Assembly (NCBI GenBank): GCA_965267355.1
Contig: OZ253956.1
Span: 744,001-808,000 of the forward strand
Source of the DNA: GCA-002793235 sp965267355
GTDB taxonomy: Bacteria; Bacteroidota; Bacteroidia; Flavobacteriales_E; Vicingaceae
Direction: 5' to 3'
Length of the DNA stretch: 64,000 bases
Part shown: piece after piece, positions 31,558 to 40,785 of the stretch
How positions within the stretch are numbered: the stretch's first letter is position 1
Layout: the number at the start of each line of letters is the position of its first letter
The notes under the pieces: model-generated
The model's database searches: none
What the model was told of the DNA's origin: nothing
What the model saw: only the letters and a program-made list of their open reading frames with translations
Translations under genes and position numbers: made by a program

Positions 31558-33579
31558 CTATACTCTATATAAACTTAAAGTTACAACTAATAAAAGAAAA
31601 CCTAAAACACTCACAACAAATGCTATAGTAGTTCTAGGCGATTTGTATTCAAACTCTATAATTCCACTTAAACCATTGGGAATCAAAACACTCATGGTTA
31701 AACCCTTATATTTACGTATAGATAATTCTTTTCCATTTAGCTTTGCTGACCATAAATGATGGTAGTTTTGATTTAATACCAGCCTTCTACCTTTAGGGCT
31801 TGGATTAACTTGAGCTACAAACTTATTGTAATCAATTTTTATCTCTTCAACTTGTTGTTGAGATTCTTCATAATACAAAATATTATGTTGAATAGCCTCA
31901 CTTAACCTCGCATCTTCTTTTGCCTCATCAAAACTTTTAAAACGTAGCGGATTTATTCCCTTATAACTTAAAGTTTTATTAAAAGTTGAAACATTTTGCC
32001 AAATTCCGTCTGTTTTTATCAATGGTTGCAATTCATCTAGTTCTTTTAAGGGCGTATAATTATCTTTTTGATTTATTTCAATTGGTATTCTATCAAAAAA
32101 ATCATTAATTTCTTTATGAGGTATTTTGTAGCAGATGGTTGTGGGAAATGTTAGACGGGTTTGTATTCCTAAGTCGAGTAACACAAATAAAGTAATTATC
32201 CAAAACCACGAAATACTAACAAATCTCTTTACTAATGGTATCAATACTAATAACCCAAAAGTGATTACAGCATTTAGCAGTAAGTGAGTTGAGAATAAGT
32301 GATTTGAGAATTCACCAAAGTGATAAACATCTTTCATTAATTGTTTAACAGCTGCAACATCGGTTTTGTTATATGCCCAAACAGCTCCAACTATTACAAG
32401 TAGTAATGTGGTTCCAAAAGCAATTTTATGCTTCGTTTTAACTCCATTTTCAAGAACACACTTAAGCTCATAACCAGCCAACAACAAACAACAAAATATA
32501 GTAAAAACTCTAAACATAGAAGGATGCCTAAACACACCAAACCCAGGCAAATGATACAAATATTTAAACAAAAACGTTTCTCCACCAGCAGCCAACAACA
32601 GTGAAACAAAAACTCCAATCACCAAAATCACTTTAGTTCGGTTCCAACTCGAAAAAAATGCAGAAATACATACTACAAATACTATTGCCCCAAAATATCC
32701 GTTTCTTAAACTCAAATCCGTAATGTTAAACCAATCAGTATCAGCAATTACTGTAAAAGGAAATAAAAAAGAAATATAACTTACAGGTGTAAAAGGGTTA
32801 GATAGTAAAAACTGACTGTATTCTAATTTATCTACACGGTTAAAATATGGAGCAAATTCTATAAATGAATTGATGTAGGGAAGTATAAGTGCAATTAAAA
32901 TTATAAGAACTGTAGTACCTCCAAATAAAATTTTTTTATAGTTTTTTTGAATAACAATTTGATAAATAAAAATACCCACAACAATATAAGTCAACACAAT
33001 GGTATAAGCAGGACTTGCCCCCGTAATAAAAAGAGCCATAAAAAATGCTGTAAGCATTTTATATTTCAATTTATAATTTTCAAAAAACCGTAATAGATAA
33101 TAAATAACCCATGGAAACCAAGTAACTGCAATTAAAAAAACCATTAGTTGTGATGAACCTACCATAAATCCAGATAATGCGTAGCTTAACCCTAAAATAA
33201 ACGCTGTTTTTTGGGATTTAAAAAAATAATTAGTCAGTTTAAAAAAGCCTAGCCCAGCAAACATATAACAACTTAATAATTCAACTATAAGTGAATTAAT
33301 AGTGTATTTACCAAACAACATGATAACCCAAACTACAGGGTACCAAGCTCCACTTTGCAAATCACAATATCCTGGGTAACCCAAATTTTGAAACGGATTC
33401 CATAAAGGCAAATGCCCATTCCACAAATAATCGCTAATAAAATAGCGATAAGGCAAATAGCCATTAATATTGTCCCATTTAGGAATATAAATAAAAAAAC
33501 TTAAAGGGTACAAAACCAACAATACCAAACCAACTAATAAGATTTGGTATTTGTATTTTTTAATTAATGATAATATCAT
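31558..33579 (-). CDS. YfhO-like membrane protein
   Basis: 673 aa with about a dozen membrane helices and a C-terminal soluble beta-rich segment before a last helix (about 645-668). The N-terminus (FFIYIPKWDNINGYLPYRYFISDYLWNGHLPLWNPFQNLGYPGYCD) matches the YfhO/bacterial membrane protein pattern, with acidic and aromatic residues in the first extracytoplasmic loop. YfhO in Firmicutes adds sugars to cell-wall polymers using undecaprenyl-linked donors; the acceptor here is unknown. Its ATG overlaps the GT2 stop by 4 bases (ATGA), so it is translationally coupled. Confidence 0.8.
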   Translation of the reverse strand: MILSLIKKYKYQILLVGLVLLVLYPLSFFIYIPKWDNINGYLPYRYFISDYLWNGHLPLWNPFQNLGYPGYCDLQSGAWYPVVWVIMLFGKYTINSLIVELLSCYMFAGLGFFKLTNYFFKSQKTAFILGLSYALSGFMVGSSQLMVFLIAVTWFPWVIYYLLRFFENYKLKYKMLTAFFMALFITGASPAYTIVLTYIVVGIFIYQIVIQKNYKKILFGGTTVLIILIALILPYINSFIEFAPYFNRVDKLEYSQFLLSNPFTPVSYISFLFPFTVIADTDWFNITDLSLRNGYFGAIVFVVCISAFFSSWNRTKVILVIGVFVSLLLAAGGETFLFKYLYHLPGFGVFRHPSMFRVFTIFCCLLLAGYELKCVLENGVKTKHKIAFGTTLLLVIVGAVWAYNKTDVAAVKQLMKDVYHFGEFSNHLFSTHLLLNAVITFGLLVLIPLVKRFVSISWFWIITLFVLLDLGIQTRLTFPTTICYKIPHKEINDFFDRIPIEINQKDNYTPLKELDELQPLIKTDGIWQNVSTFNKTLSYKGINPLRFKSFDEAKEDARLSEAIQHNILYYEESQQQVEEIKIDYNKFVAQVNPSPKGRRLVLNQNYHHLWSAKLNGKELSIRKYKGLTMSVLIPNGLSGIIEFEYKSPRTTIAFVVSVLGFLLLVVTLSLYRV

Positions 33580-34322
33580 TTACCCTTTTTTTGAAGTTTT
33601 GAGTAATACGAATGTATTTTTAAAAACTCAAACGGCAATGAAAACAAGTCAGTTATTTTAATTCTTGAGCCTCCTCTGTCTATCAACCTTTTAACTGGAA
33701 GTTCTACACTTTTGGTATTAAAAAAGAATCTCCCTTTTACTGTTATTATTCTCCAGAACAACTCAATATCAAATAACCAAGAACTCGTAAAAGGTTTTTC
33801 GAAACCAATTTTTGCTAACTCTTTTGTCATTAGTTTACATCCACACTGTGTATCATAGATTTTCAATTTTAAACTAAATCTAACCATTGTTGACAATACT
33901 CTTCCAACAAAATATCTTTTAAATTTTATTTCTAAATCAGACCCTTGAGTAGGTTTTTTGGATGAAAATGCGATTTCATAACCCTGACTTATTTTTTCTT
34001 TTAATCGGAGTACTTCCGAAAAAGGGATGGCTAAATCAGCGTCTAAATAACCAATAAAATTAGCCGAATTATTGTTTAATATATTCTGTACACCATTATA
34101 TATTGCCTGAGCTTTTCCTTGATTTTTCTTAAGAGCTATTACTTGTATTTTATCTGTTTGTGAAAATAAAGTAGATAAAACCTCCTTAGTATTATCAATA
34201 CTTCCATCATCAACAAAAAGAAAATTAAACTCGGGATTAGCATTTAAAAATTTCAGGTATTCATCAGTTAAAATACGCTTACCTTCATTAAAACAGGGAA
34301 CAACTATGGTATATTTTAACAT
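33576..34322 (-). CDS. Family 2 glycosyltransferase, polyprenyl-phosphate sugar synthase-like
   Basis: 248 aa GT-A fold: VVPCFNEGKRI (8-18), FVDDGSIDNT (37-46), YLDADLA (about 93-99) and the DTQCGCKLM signature near 156, which is characteristic of dolichyl- or undecaprenyl-phosphate mannose or glucose synthases (DPM1/GtrB-like). It lacks the C-terminal membrane helices of GtrB. It should make a lipid-linked sugar at the cytoplasmic face for the two downstream membrane proteins. It starts just 14 bases after the 3' end of tRNA-Arg, leaving no room for a separate promoter outside the tRNA. Confidence 0.87.
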   Translation of the reverse strand: MLKYTIVVPCFNEGKRILTDEYLKFLNANPEFNFLFVDDGSIDNTKEVLSTLFSQTDKIQVIALKKNQGKAQAIYNGVQNILNNNSANFIGYLDADLAIPFSEVLRLKEKISQGYEIAFSSKKPTQGSDLEIKFKRYFVGRVLSTMVRFSLKLKIYDTQCGCKLMTKELAKIGFEKPFTSSWLFDIELFWRIITVKGRFFFNTKSVELPVKRLIDRGGSRIKITDLFSLPFEFLKIHSYYSKLQKKGK

Positions 34323-34336
34323 AAATGGTTTTAATG

Positions 34337-34410
34337 TGACCCCGGAAGGATTCGAACCCTCAACCCTCAGAGCCGAAATCTGATGTTCTATCCAGTTGAA
34401 CTACGAGGCC
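34337..34410 (-). tRNA. tRNA-Arg (anticodon TCG)
   Basis: A 74-nt cloverleaf on the reverse strand. The acceptor stem GGCCTCG pairs with CGGGGTC (one G-U and one U-G), the anticodon stem TCAGA/TCTGA encloses the loop TTTCGGC with anticodon TCG, and the T-loop reads GGTTCGAATCC. CCA is not encoded. It reads CGA codons (and other CGN by wobble). A TATATTTG promoter box lies 13 bases upstream. The next gene downstream, a GT2, starts 14 bases after its end. Confidence 0.93.
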
Positions 34411-34423
34411 ATTCAATATATCG

Positions 34424-34431
34424 CAAATATA
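34424..34431 (-). promoter_or_regulatory. -7 promoter box of tRNA-Arg
   Basis: TATATTTG on the reverse strand, an exact TAnnTTTG match, 13 bases before the first tRNA base. A TTG occurs further upstream but at a short 13-base spacing. Confidence 0.5.
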
Positions 34432-34477
34432 TCATAATTTTACACAATAAAATGTAGTAGTTTCAGTTAACAGAGCA

Positions 34478-36760
34478 ATGCTTAAACAACTTTCACTCTT
34501 TATATCAGTATGGTTTTTTGCAGGAATATTCTACCCGATTCTTGCTCAAAACATTCCTATTGGAACTTGGCAAGACCATTTACCATACAGAGATGCAGTG
34601 TCTGTTACTGAAGGTAATAACATTATTTATTGTGCAACAAACTCTACTGTTTTCACCTATGATTTAGCCGATAACTCAATTGAACGGTTAAATTTAGTTA
34701 CTGGTTTATCTGATATTGGTATAAGCAAAGTAAAGTATAACTCTTATAATAATAGAGTAATTGTAGCTTACAATAATGGTAATATCGATATAATCGATGA
34801 AAACAAAAGTATAATTAATCTTCCCGCTATAAAAATTAGCAATATAATAGGTGATAAATCTATTTATAATATTTATTTACAAAACCATCTTGCTTACCTA
34901 TCTACTGGGTTTGGAATTGTAGTGATAGATACCGACAAACTTGAAGTTAAGGACACCTATTATATTGGCACGTTAGGCGCCTATATCCAAGTAAATAGTA
35001 TTACTATGGACACATTAAATATTTATGCGGCAACAGAAAACGGTATGTATTATGCCACTAAAAGTAATCCAAATTTGGCTGACTATAATGAATGGGAAAT
35101 TTTACCTGATTTAAAAAGCACAAGCTATTCTAACGTTCTATATTTTAACAAAATGCTTGTTGCCATTGAAGACAGAAACAGCTTACCAGATAGTATTTTT
35201 TATGGAGTATCAGGCACATGGCAACCATTTGTCAACCCTGAAGGCTTTACAAATAATATCTGTTTACTTCAAGAAAGCTCTATTGCTATAATATGGGATT
35301 GGGGAGTTTCTTTTTATGACCACAATCTTTCTAAATATGGAGAAATATATGATTACTCAGCTCAAGAAATAATAAGAGCTAAAAGTTTTGAGTTTTGGAT
35401 GGCTGATGAAAATGTAGGCTTAGTTCATTTTTCAAATCCTTCTGACCCTAATAAAGAAATTATTACTCCAAATAGTACTTCTACAACCAATGTTTTTGAT
35501 ATTGACTACATAAATGGACACTTATGGACTGTTTCTGGTGGTTATGGTATTGGGTTGAATGAATTTTTATTCAATCACAAATCTGACGGAACGTGGAGTA
35601 ATTTTCCAAAAAACACTGATAACGGTAAAGGAGGCTGGGTTCGTGATATGGTTTCAGTTCTCATCAACCCAAATAATCCATCTAATGTGTATATTGGTTC
35701 TTGGCTTAATGGCTTGCTTGAAATTAACAACGATGTGATTACTAATATTTATGATGGAAACAACTCTCTATTAGATACCTTATTTTATGCAAACATTACA
35801 TCAGTGAGTGCTATGAGTTATGATGATAATAATAACCTTTGGGTAACTAGTTCATTTACAAAAAACAATATTCTTGCAGTAAAAACACCAAATAATATCT
35901 GGTATAACTATTCTTTCCCCGATTACTCTTCAGAGTTTTCTTATTACCCAAAAATGATTGTAGATAACAACAATTTTAAATGGATTATTTCTCCTAATGA
36001 GCATGAGGTTATCGTTTTTGATGATAATAACACTCTTGATGATAAAGGAGATGACCGTGTGACTGCTAATAATAGAATGCCCGGTACAATTGTTGAGTGC
36101 ATTACAGAAGACCAAGATGGAGAAATATGGGTAGGAACTGATGAAGGGATTGCGGTTTATTACAATCCATCAGAGGTGTTTGACAAAAACATTGAAGCAC
36201 AACAGATTTACATTCAACAAGAAGGGCAAACCCAAATTTTATTGGAAACCGAAACTGTAACAGCTATCGAAGTGGATGGAGCAAACAGAAAATGGATAGG
36301 AACACAAAACGCAGGTGTTTATCTAATGAGTGCTGACGGAACTGAGCAAATAGAACATTTTACTACTGAAAATAGTCCATTGTTCTCTAACAATATTTTT
36401 GATATTGAAATAGACCATAAAACTGGTGAGGTTTACTTTGCTACTGAAAAGGGATTAATTTCGTACAAAGGTACTGCAACCGAACCTTTAAATGATTTTG
36501 AAATATTTGTTTATCCTAATCCTGTTAAACCTGATTATGAAGGAGTTATTGCTATTAGAGGTCTGGTAAAAGATACAGACGTTAGAATAACTGATATTAG
36601 CGGAAATATTGTTTATGAAACCAACTCCCTAGGTGGGCAAGCCATTTGGGATGGAAAAGATTTTCATGGTAACCGAGTACAATCAGGTGTTTACATGGTT
36701 TTCAATGGCAGTCAGGATGGAAATTTAAAAGCAGCCGCAAAAATTTTGTTTTTGAACTAA
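34478..36760 (+). CDS. porZ: T9SS component PorZ (beta-propeller, A-LPS delivery)
   Basis: 760 aa. Signal peptide (to about residue 23, ILAQ), then the PorZ N-terminal propeller start (IPIGTWQDHLPYRDAVSV; IYCATNSTVFTYD; LSDIGISKVKYN) and two-component-regulator-type propeller blades through about 640. It ends with a type A sorting domain (FVYPNPVKPDYEGVIAIRG to the end), which in PorZ is retained. In Porphyromonas gingivalis PorZ belongs to the surface attachment complex (PorU-V-Q-Z) and delivers anionic LPS to the sortase PorU. Its stop overlaps the recO start by one base, a neighbourhood I recall for PorZ. Confidence 0.87.
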   Translation: MLKQLSLFISVWFFAGIFYPILAQNIPIGTWQDHLPYRDAVSVTEGNNIIYCATNSTVFTYDLADNSIERLNLVTGLSDIGISKVKYNSYNNRVIVAYNNGNIDIIDENKSIINLPAIKISNIIGDKSIYNIYLQNHLAYLSTGFGIVVIDTDKLEVKDTYYIGTLGAYIQVNSITMDTLNIYAATENGMYYATKSNPNLADYNEWEILPDLKSTSYSNVLYFNKMLVAIEDRNSLPDSIFYGVSGTWQPFVNPEGFTNNICLLQESSIAIIWDWGVSFYDHNLSKYGEIYDYSAQEIIRAKSFEFWMADENVGLVHFSNPSDPNKEIITPNSTSTTNVFDIDYINGHLWTVSGGYGIGLNEFLFNHKSDGTWSNFPKNTDNGKGGWVRDMVSVLINPNNPSNVYIGSWLNGLLEINNDVITNIYDGNNSLLDTLFYANITSVSAMSYDDNNNLWVTSSFTKNNILAVKTPNNIWYNYSFPDYSSEFSYYPKMIVDNNNFKWIISPNEHEVIVFDDNNTLDDKGDDRVTANNRMPGTIVECITEDQDGEIWVGTDEGIAVYYNPSEVFDKNIEAQQIYIQQEGQTQILLETETVTAIEVDGANRKWIGTQNAGVYLMSADGTEQIEHFTTENSPLFSNNIFDIEIDHKTGEVYFATEKGLISYKGTATEPLNDFEIFVYPNPVKPDYEGVIAIRGLVKDTDVRITDISGNIVYETNSLGGQAIWDGKDFHGNRVQSGVYMVFNGSQDGNLKAAAKILFLN

Positions 36761-37482
36761 TGCTAACTACTACCCAAGGTATAGTTTTACATCATTTTAA
36801 GTATTCTGAAAAAAGTGTAATTGCCAAGATTTACACCAAAAAATCCGGTTTGTCATCCTACATCATCAATGGTGTTAGAAATGCTAAAACAAAAAACAAA
36901 GCTGTTTACTTACAACCATTGTCATTAGTAGAACTATCTGTTAACCAAAAAGAAAATAAAAATCTACAAGCCGTAAAAAGCATAAATTTATTTCAACCTT
37001 ATTCCAGTATTCCGTTTAACATTATTAAAACATCAATTGCTTTTTTTCTTGCTGAAATTTTATACAAAACCATTAAAGAAGAAGAATCCAACGAAAAACT
37101 ATTTGAGTTTCTTTTTAATGCTTTTCAGTTATTCGATTTAGATGAAAAAAACTATGTCAATTTTCATTTGATTTTTTTAGGACAACTCACTAATTACATA
37201 GGCATTCAGCCTAACACCAATGTAAGTGAAACCAACTTACATTTCGATTTACAAGAAGGTAGTTTCATCAACTACACTCCTTCTTACAGTGCATATATCC
37301 CACCTCCTACCAGTAAACAACTAAAATTAATATTAGAAACTTCGTTAAATAATATTAACCTCTCATTCAATAATTCTGACCGAAAAGTGCTTTTGAAAGC
37401 CTTTTTAGACTATTATCACTTACATTTGAGTAATTTCGACAACTTAAAATCACTGTCTGTATTAGAAGAAGTATTGAACTGA
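36760..37482 (+). CDS. recO: DNA repair protein RecO
   Basis: 240 aa. N-terminal OB fold (TTQGIVLHHFKYSEKSVIAKIYTKKSGLSSYIINGVRN) followed by a helical domain. The zinc cysteines found in some RecO proteins are missing, as is usual in Bacteroidota. RecO loads RecA on SSB-coated DNA with RecR. It starts on the last base of the porZ stop codon and its own stop overlaps the receptor gene by one base, so three functionally unrelated genes are translationally linked. Confidence 0.92.
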   Translation: MLTTTQGIVLHHFKYSEKSVIAKIYTKKSGLSSYIINGVRNAKTKNKAVYLQPLSLVELSVNQKENKNLQAVKSINLFQPYSSIPFNIIKTSIAFFLAEILYKTIKEEESNEKLFEFLFNAFQLFDLDEKNYVNFHLIFLGQLTNYIGIQPNTNVSETNLHFDLQEGSFINYTPSYSAYIPPPTSKQLKLILETSLNNINLSFNNSDRKVLLKAFLDYYHLHLSNFDNLKSLSVLEEVLN

Positions 37483-39902
37483 TGTTGAATATTAACTTTA
37501 CCAAACATATCCTTTTATTAATCTGTATTGTGATTAGAGCTCCACTTTTTTCTCAAACTATCAATGTAATGGATAAAGAAAGTAAAACCCCAATAGCTGA
37601 CGTTTTTATTTATAACATCAGTAAAAAAGTTACTGCCATTTCTGATACATCAGGTAAAGTAAACATTAGTGAGTTTACTAAAAAGGATACTTTAGTATTT
37701 ACTCACCCAGGATTTGCCACTTTTATGATCCCAAAAATTAACATTGGTAACAACATTTACTTAATGCAAGAAATTCATACTATCCCTTCTTTTGACATTA
37801 TTGCAAATGAAGACAAAGAAAAAGCCATTGAAGTTACCTCAACTATAGACAAAATTGACCGTAAAACAGTACAATTTAATAACCCTCAAACCTCTGCAGA
37901 AATGCTAGAGTTAAGCAGTGGAGTTTACCTGCAAAGAAGCCAAATGGGTGGAGGAAGTCCAATTATCAGAGGTTTTGAAGCCAATAGGGTGTTGTTAGTT
38001 GTTGATGGTGTTAGGATGAACAACGCTATTTACAGAAGTGGTCATTTACAGAATGCTATTACAATAGATAATTCTATTATTGAAAATACTGAAGTTATAT
38101 ATGGTTCAAATTCCATTGTTTATGGTAGTGATGCAATTGGTGGAGTAGTACATTTTGAAACTGTAGCACCACAATTTAGAAGTGAAACAGACACCATCAA
38201 CAATAATAGTGCTGGTGCTTATGCCCGCTATGCTACTGCCAATCAAGAGAAAACTGCCCACTTTGATTTTAATCTGGGATGGAAAAAATTTGCTTCAGTA
38301 ACTAGTGTTACATTTAGTCAGTTTGAAGATTTAAAAATGGGACAAACACCACACCCTGATTATCCAAATTTTGGTCTTGTAAAGTACTATGCTGATAGAA
38401 TTAATGACAAAGACACAACCATCAGAAAAGATGATTTCTACACTCAAATAGGTACAGGTTATAGTCAAACTGATATACTACAAAAATTAAGTTTTAAGGT
38501 ATCTGAGAAATTTTTATTAACCCTTAACACTCAATATTCAACTTCATCTGATATTCCTCGTTATGATCAATTGTCAGACTTTACTGATGATGGTAATTTG
38601 AAATGGGCAGAATGGTATTATGGCCCTCAGAATAGACTGTTAACATCTCTTTCCGCAAGAATTTTAACAGATAACAATTGGTTTAGCAAAGTAGAAATTT
38701 TACCACATTTCCAAAAAATTGATGAAGACCGTATTACTCGCAGATTTGGTGACAGTCTAAAAACAGTACGAGAAGAGGATGTTAATGTTTATGGACTTAA
38801 CATTGATTTTGTAAAGGATAACAATCACAAATCACAATGGTATTATGGTGTTGAGCTAACTCATAATATTGTTGAATCTAACGCTTATACTGAAGACATC
38901 ACTTCAGGAAATCAATTTGCCGCATCTACTCGCTATCCAGATAATGGAAGTACTTATTCAAGTGCCGCAGCTTATGTTACATTTAAAAATAACTTTACCG
39001 AAAAAGCTACTTACAGTCTGGGGGGTAGGTATACTTATACCTCTCTTCTGGCAAAGTTTGCTGACACTACTTTTGTTAACCTACCTTTTAATGAAATTAC
39101 CAACAATAATGGTGCTGCTACTGGAAATGCAGGTATTGCATTTCATCCTAACGAAAAATTAAAAATACAAACATCTATCTCTACTGGTTTTCGAACCCCT
39201 AATGTTGACGATGTGGGAAAAGTTTTTGCCAAAAGAGATTATGTAATGATCCCTAACGACCAAATTAAACCAGAATACTCCTACAATGCTGAATTAGGCA
39301 TTACAAAAAGTTTTGGAGACAACAAAGTATTAACCCTTAATGCGGTTGGTTTTTATACCATTCTTAAAAATGCCATTGTAAGAGATTTTTATAGTTTAAA
39401 TGGTATTGATTCATTAGTATATGATGGAGATACACTACAGGTACAAACCAATGTAAATGCAACCGAAGCGGTTGTGTATGGTACTACTTTTAATGTGCTA
39501 GCTAAATTTAGTAATGACGTAAGTATCAAAAGTTCATTTACTTATACAGTTGGTAGAAACACAACCCTAGACGTTCCTTTAGGGCATATCCCTCCTTTTT
39601 ATGGAAGAACAGACATTATCCTTAAATCTGATCCACTAACTGTAAATGTTTATGTTAAATATCAAGGGTGGAAATGGATAGGTGATTATTCTCCTTTTGG
39701 CGAGGATAATGAAGATAAAGCTACAGCAAATGGAACACCAGCATGGCAAACTTACAACATACGAGTTGGCGTTCAATTAACAAAATCCTTTTCAGCACAG
39801 GCTGCAGTAGAAAATCTTTTAGATACACATTATCGCCCTTTTGCTTCTGGTGTTAGCGGAGCAGGCAGAAACTTTATTTTCACATTAAGAGCTGATATCT
39901 AA
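37482..39902 (+). CDS. TonB-dependent outer-membrane receptor (heme/hemoglobin receptor-like)
   Basis: 806 aa. A signal peptide is followed by a carboxypeptidase-regulatory-like domain (INVMDKESKTPIADVFIYN, about 25-105), a plug domain (SAEMLELSSGVYLQRSQMGGGSPIIRGFEANRVLL, about 138-260) and a 22-strand barrel ending in the aromatic-rich C-terminus (NFIFTLRADI). The plug sequence with GGGSP-IIRGF and VRMNNAIYRSGHLQ is that of the hemoglobin/transferrin receptor subfamily, but no FRAP/NPNL heme signature is obvious, so the substrate stays open. It uses TonB energy from the inner membrane. Confidence 0.9.
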   Translation: MLNINFTKHILLLICIVIRAPLFSQTINVMDKESKTPIADVFIYNISKKVTAISDTSGKVNISEFTKKDTLVFTHPGFATFMIPKINIGNNIYLMQEIHTIPSFDIIANEDKEKAIEVTSTIDKIDRKTVQFNNPQTSAEMLELSSGVYLQRSQMGGGSPIIRGFEANRVLLVVDGVRMNNAIYRSGHLQNAITIDNSIIENTEVIYGSNSIVYGSDAIGGVVHFETVAPQFRSETDTINNNSAGAYARYATANQEKTAHFDFNLGWKKFASVTSVTFSQFEDLKMGQTPHPDYPNFGLVKYYADRINDKDTTIRKDDFYTQIGTGYSQTDILQKLSFKVSEKFLLTLNTQYSTSSDIPRYDQLSDFTDDGNLKWAEWYYGPQNRLLTSLSARILTDNNWFSKVEILPHFQKIDEDRITRRFGDSLKTVREEDVNVYGLNIDFVKDNNHKSQWYYGVELTHNIVESNAYTEDITSGNQFAASTRYPDNGSTYSSAAAYVTFKNNFTEKATYSLGGRYTYTSLLAKFADTTFVNLPFNEITNNNGAATGNAGIAFHPNEKLKIQTSISTGFRTPNVDDVGKVFAKRDYVMIPNDQIKPEYSYNAELGITKSFGDNKVLTLNAVGFYTILKNAIVRDFYSLNGIDSLVYDGDTLQVQTNVNATEAVVYGTTFNVLAKFSNDVSIKSSFTYTVGRNTTLDVPLGHIPPFYGRTDIILKSDPLTVNVYVKYQGWKWIGDYSPFGEDNEDKATANGTPAWQTYNIRVGVQLTKSFSAQAAVENLLDTHYRPFASGVSGAGRNFIFTLRADI

Positions 39903-39970
39903 GTATAGGTTTTCAACAGTTACCGTTTAGAACTAATCCATTATTGATAAGAAATTAATCGACTAAGAAT

Positions 39971-39978
39971 TATCTTTG
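39971..39978 (+). promoter_or_regulatory. -7 promoter box of the crotonase operon
   Basis: TATCTTTG, an exact TAnnTTTG match, 22 bases before the crotonase ATG. A TTG at 39944-39946 gives a 24-base spacing, a little long for the -33 element. This is the likely promoter of the seven-gene run to 47.5 kb. Confidence 0.55.
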
Positions 39979-40000
39979 TTTCAATCTAAAAATTGAAACC

Positions 40001-40783
<783 letters not shown>

Positions 40784-40785
40784 AA

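Noticed and set aside
30345..34337. Genomic island integrated at tRNA-Arg carrying the glycosyl-transfer cluster
   Set aside because: The cluster sits at the tRNA 3' end, the usual side for integration, but no integrase is present and I found no copy of the tRNA 3' end near the far side (about 30.3 kb).
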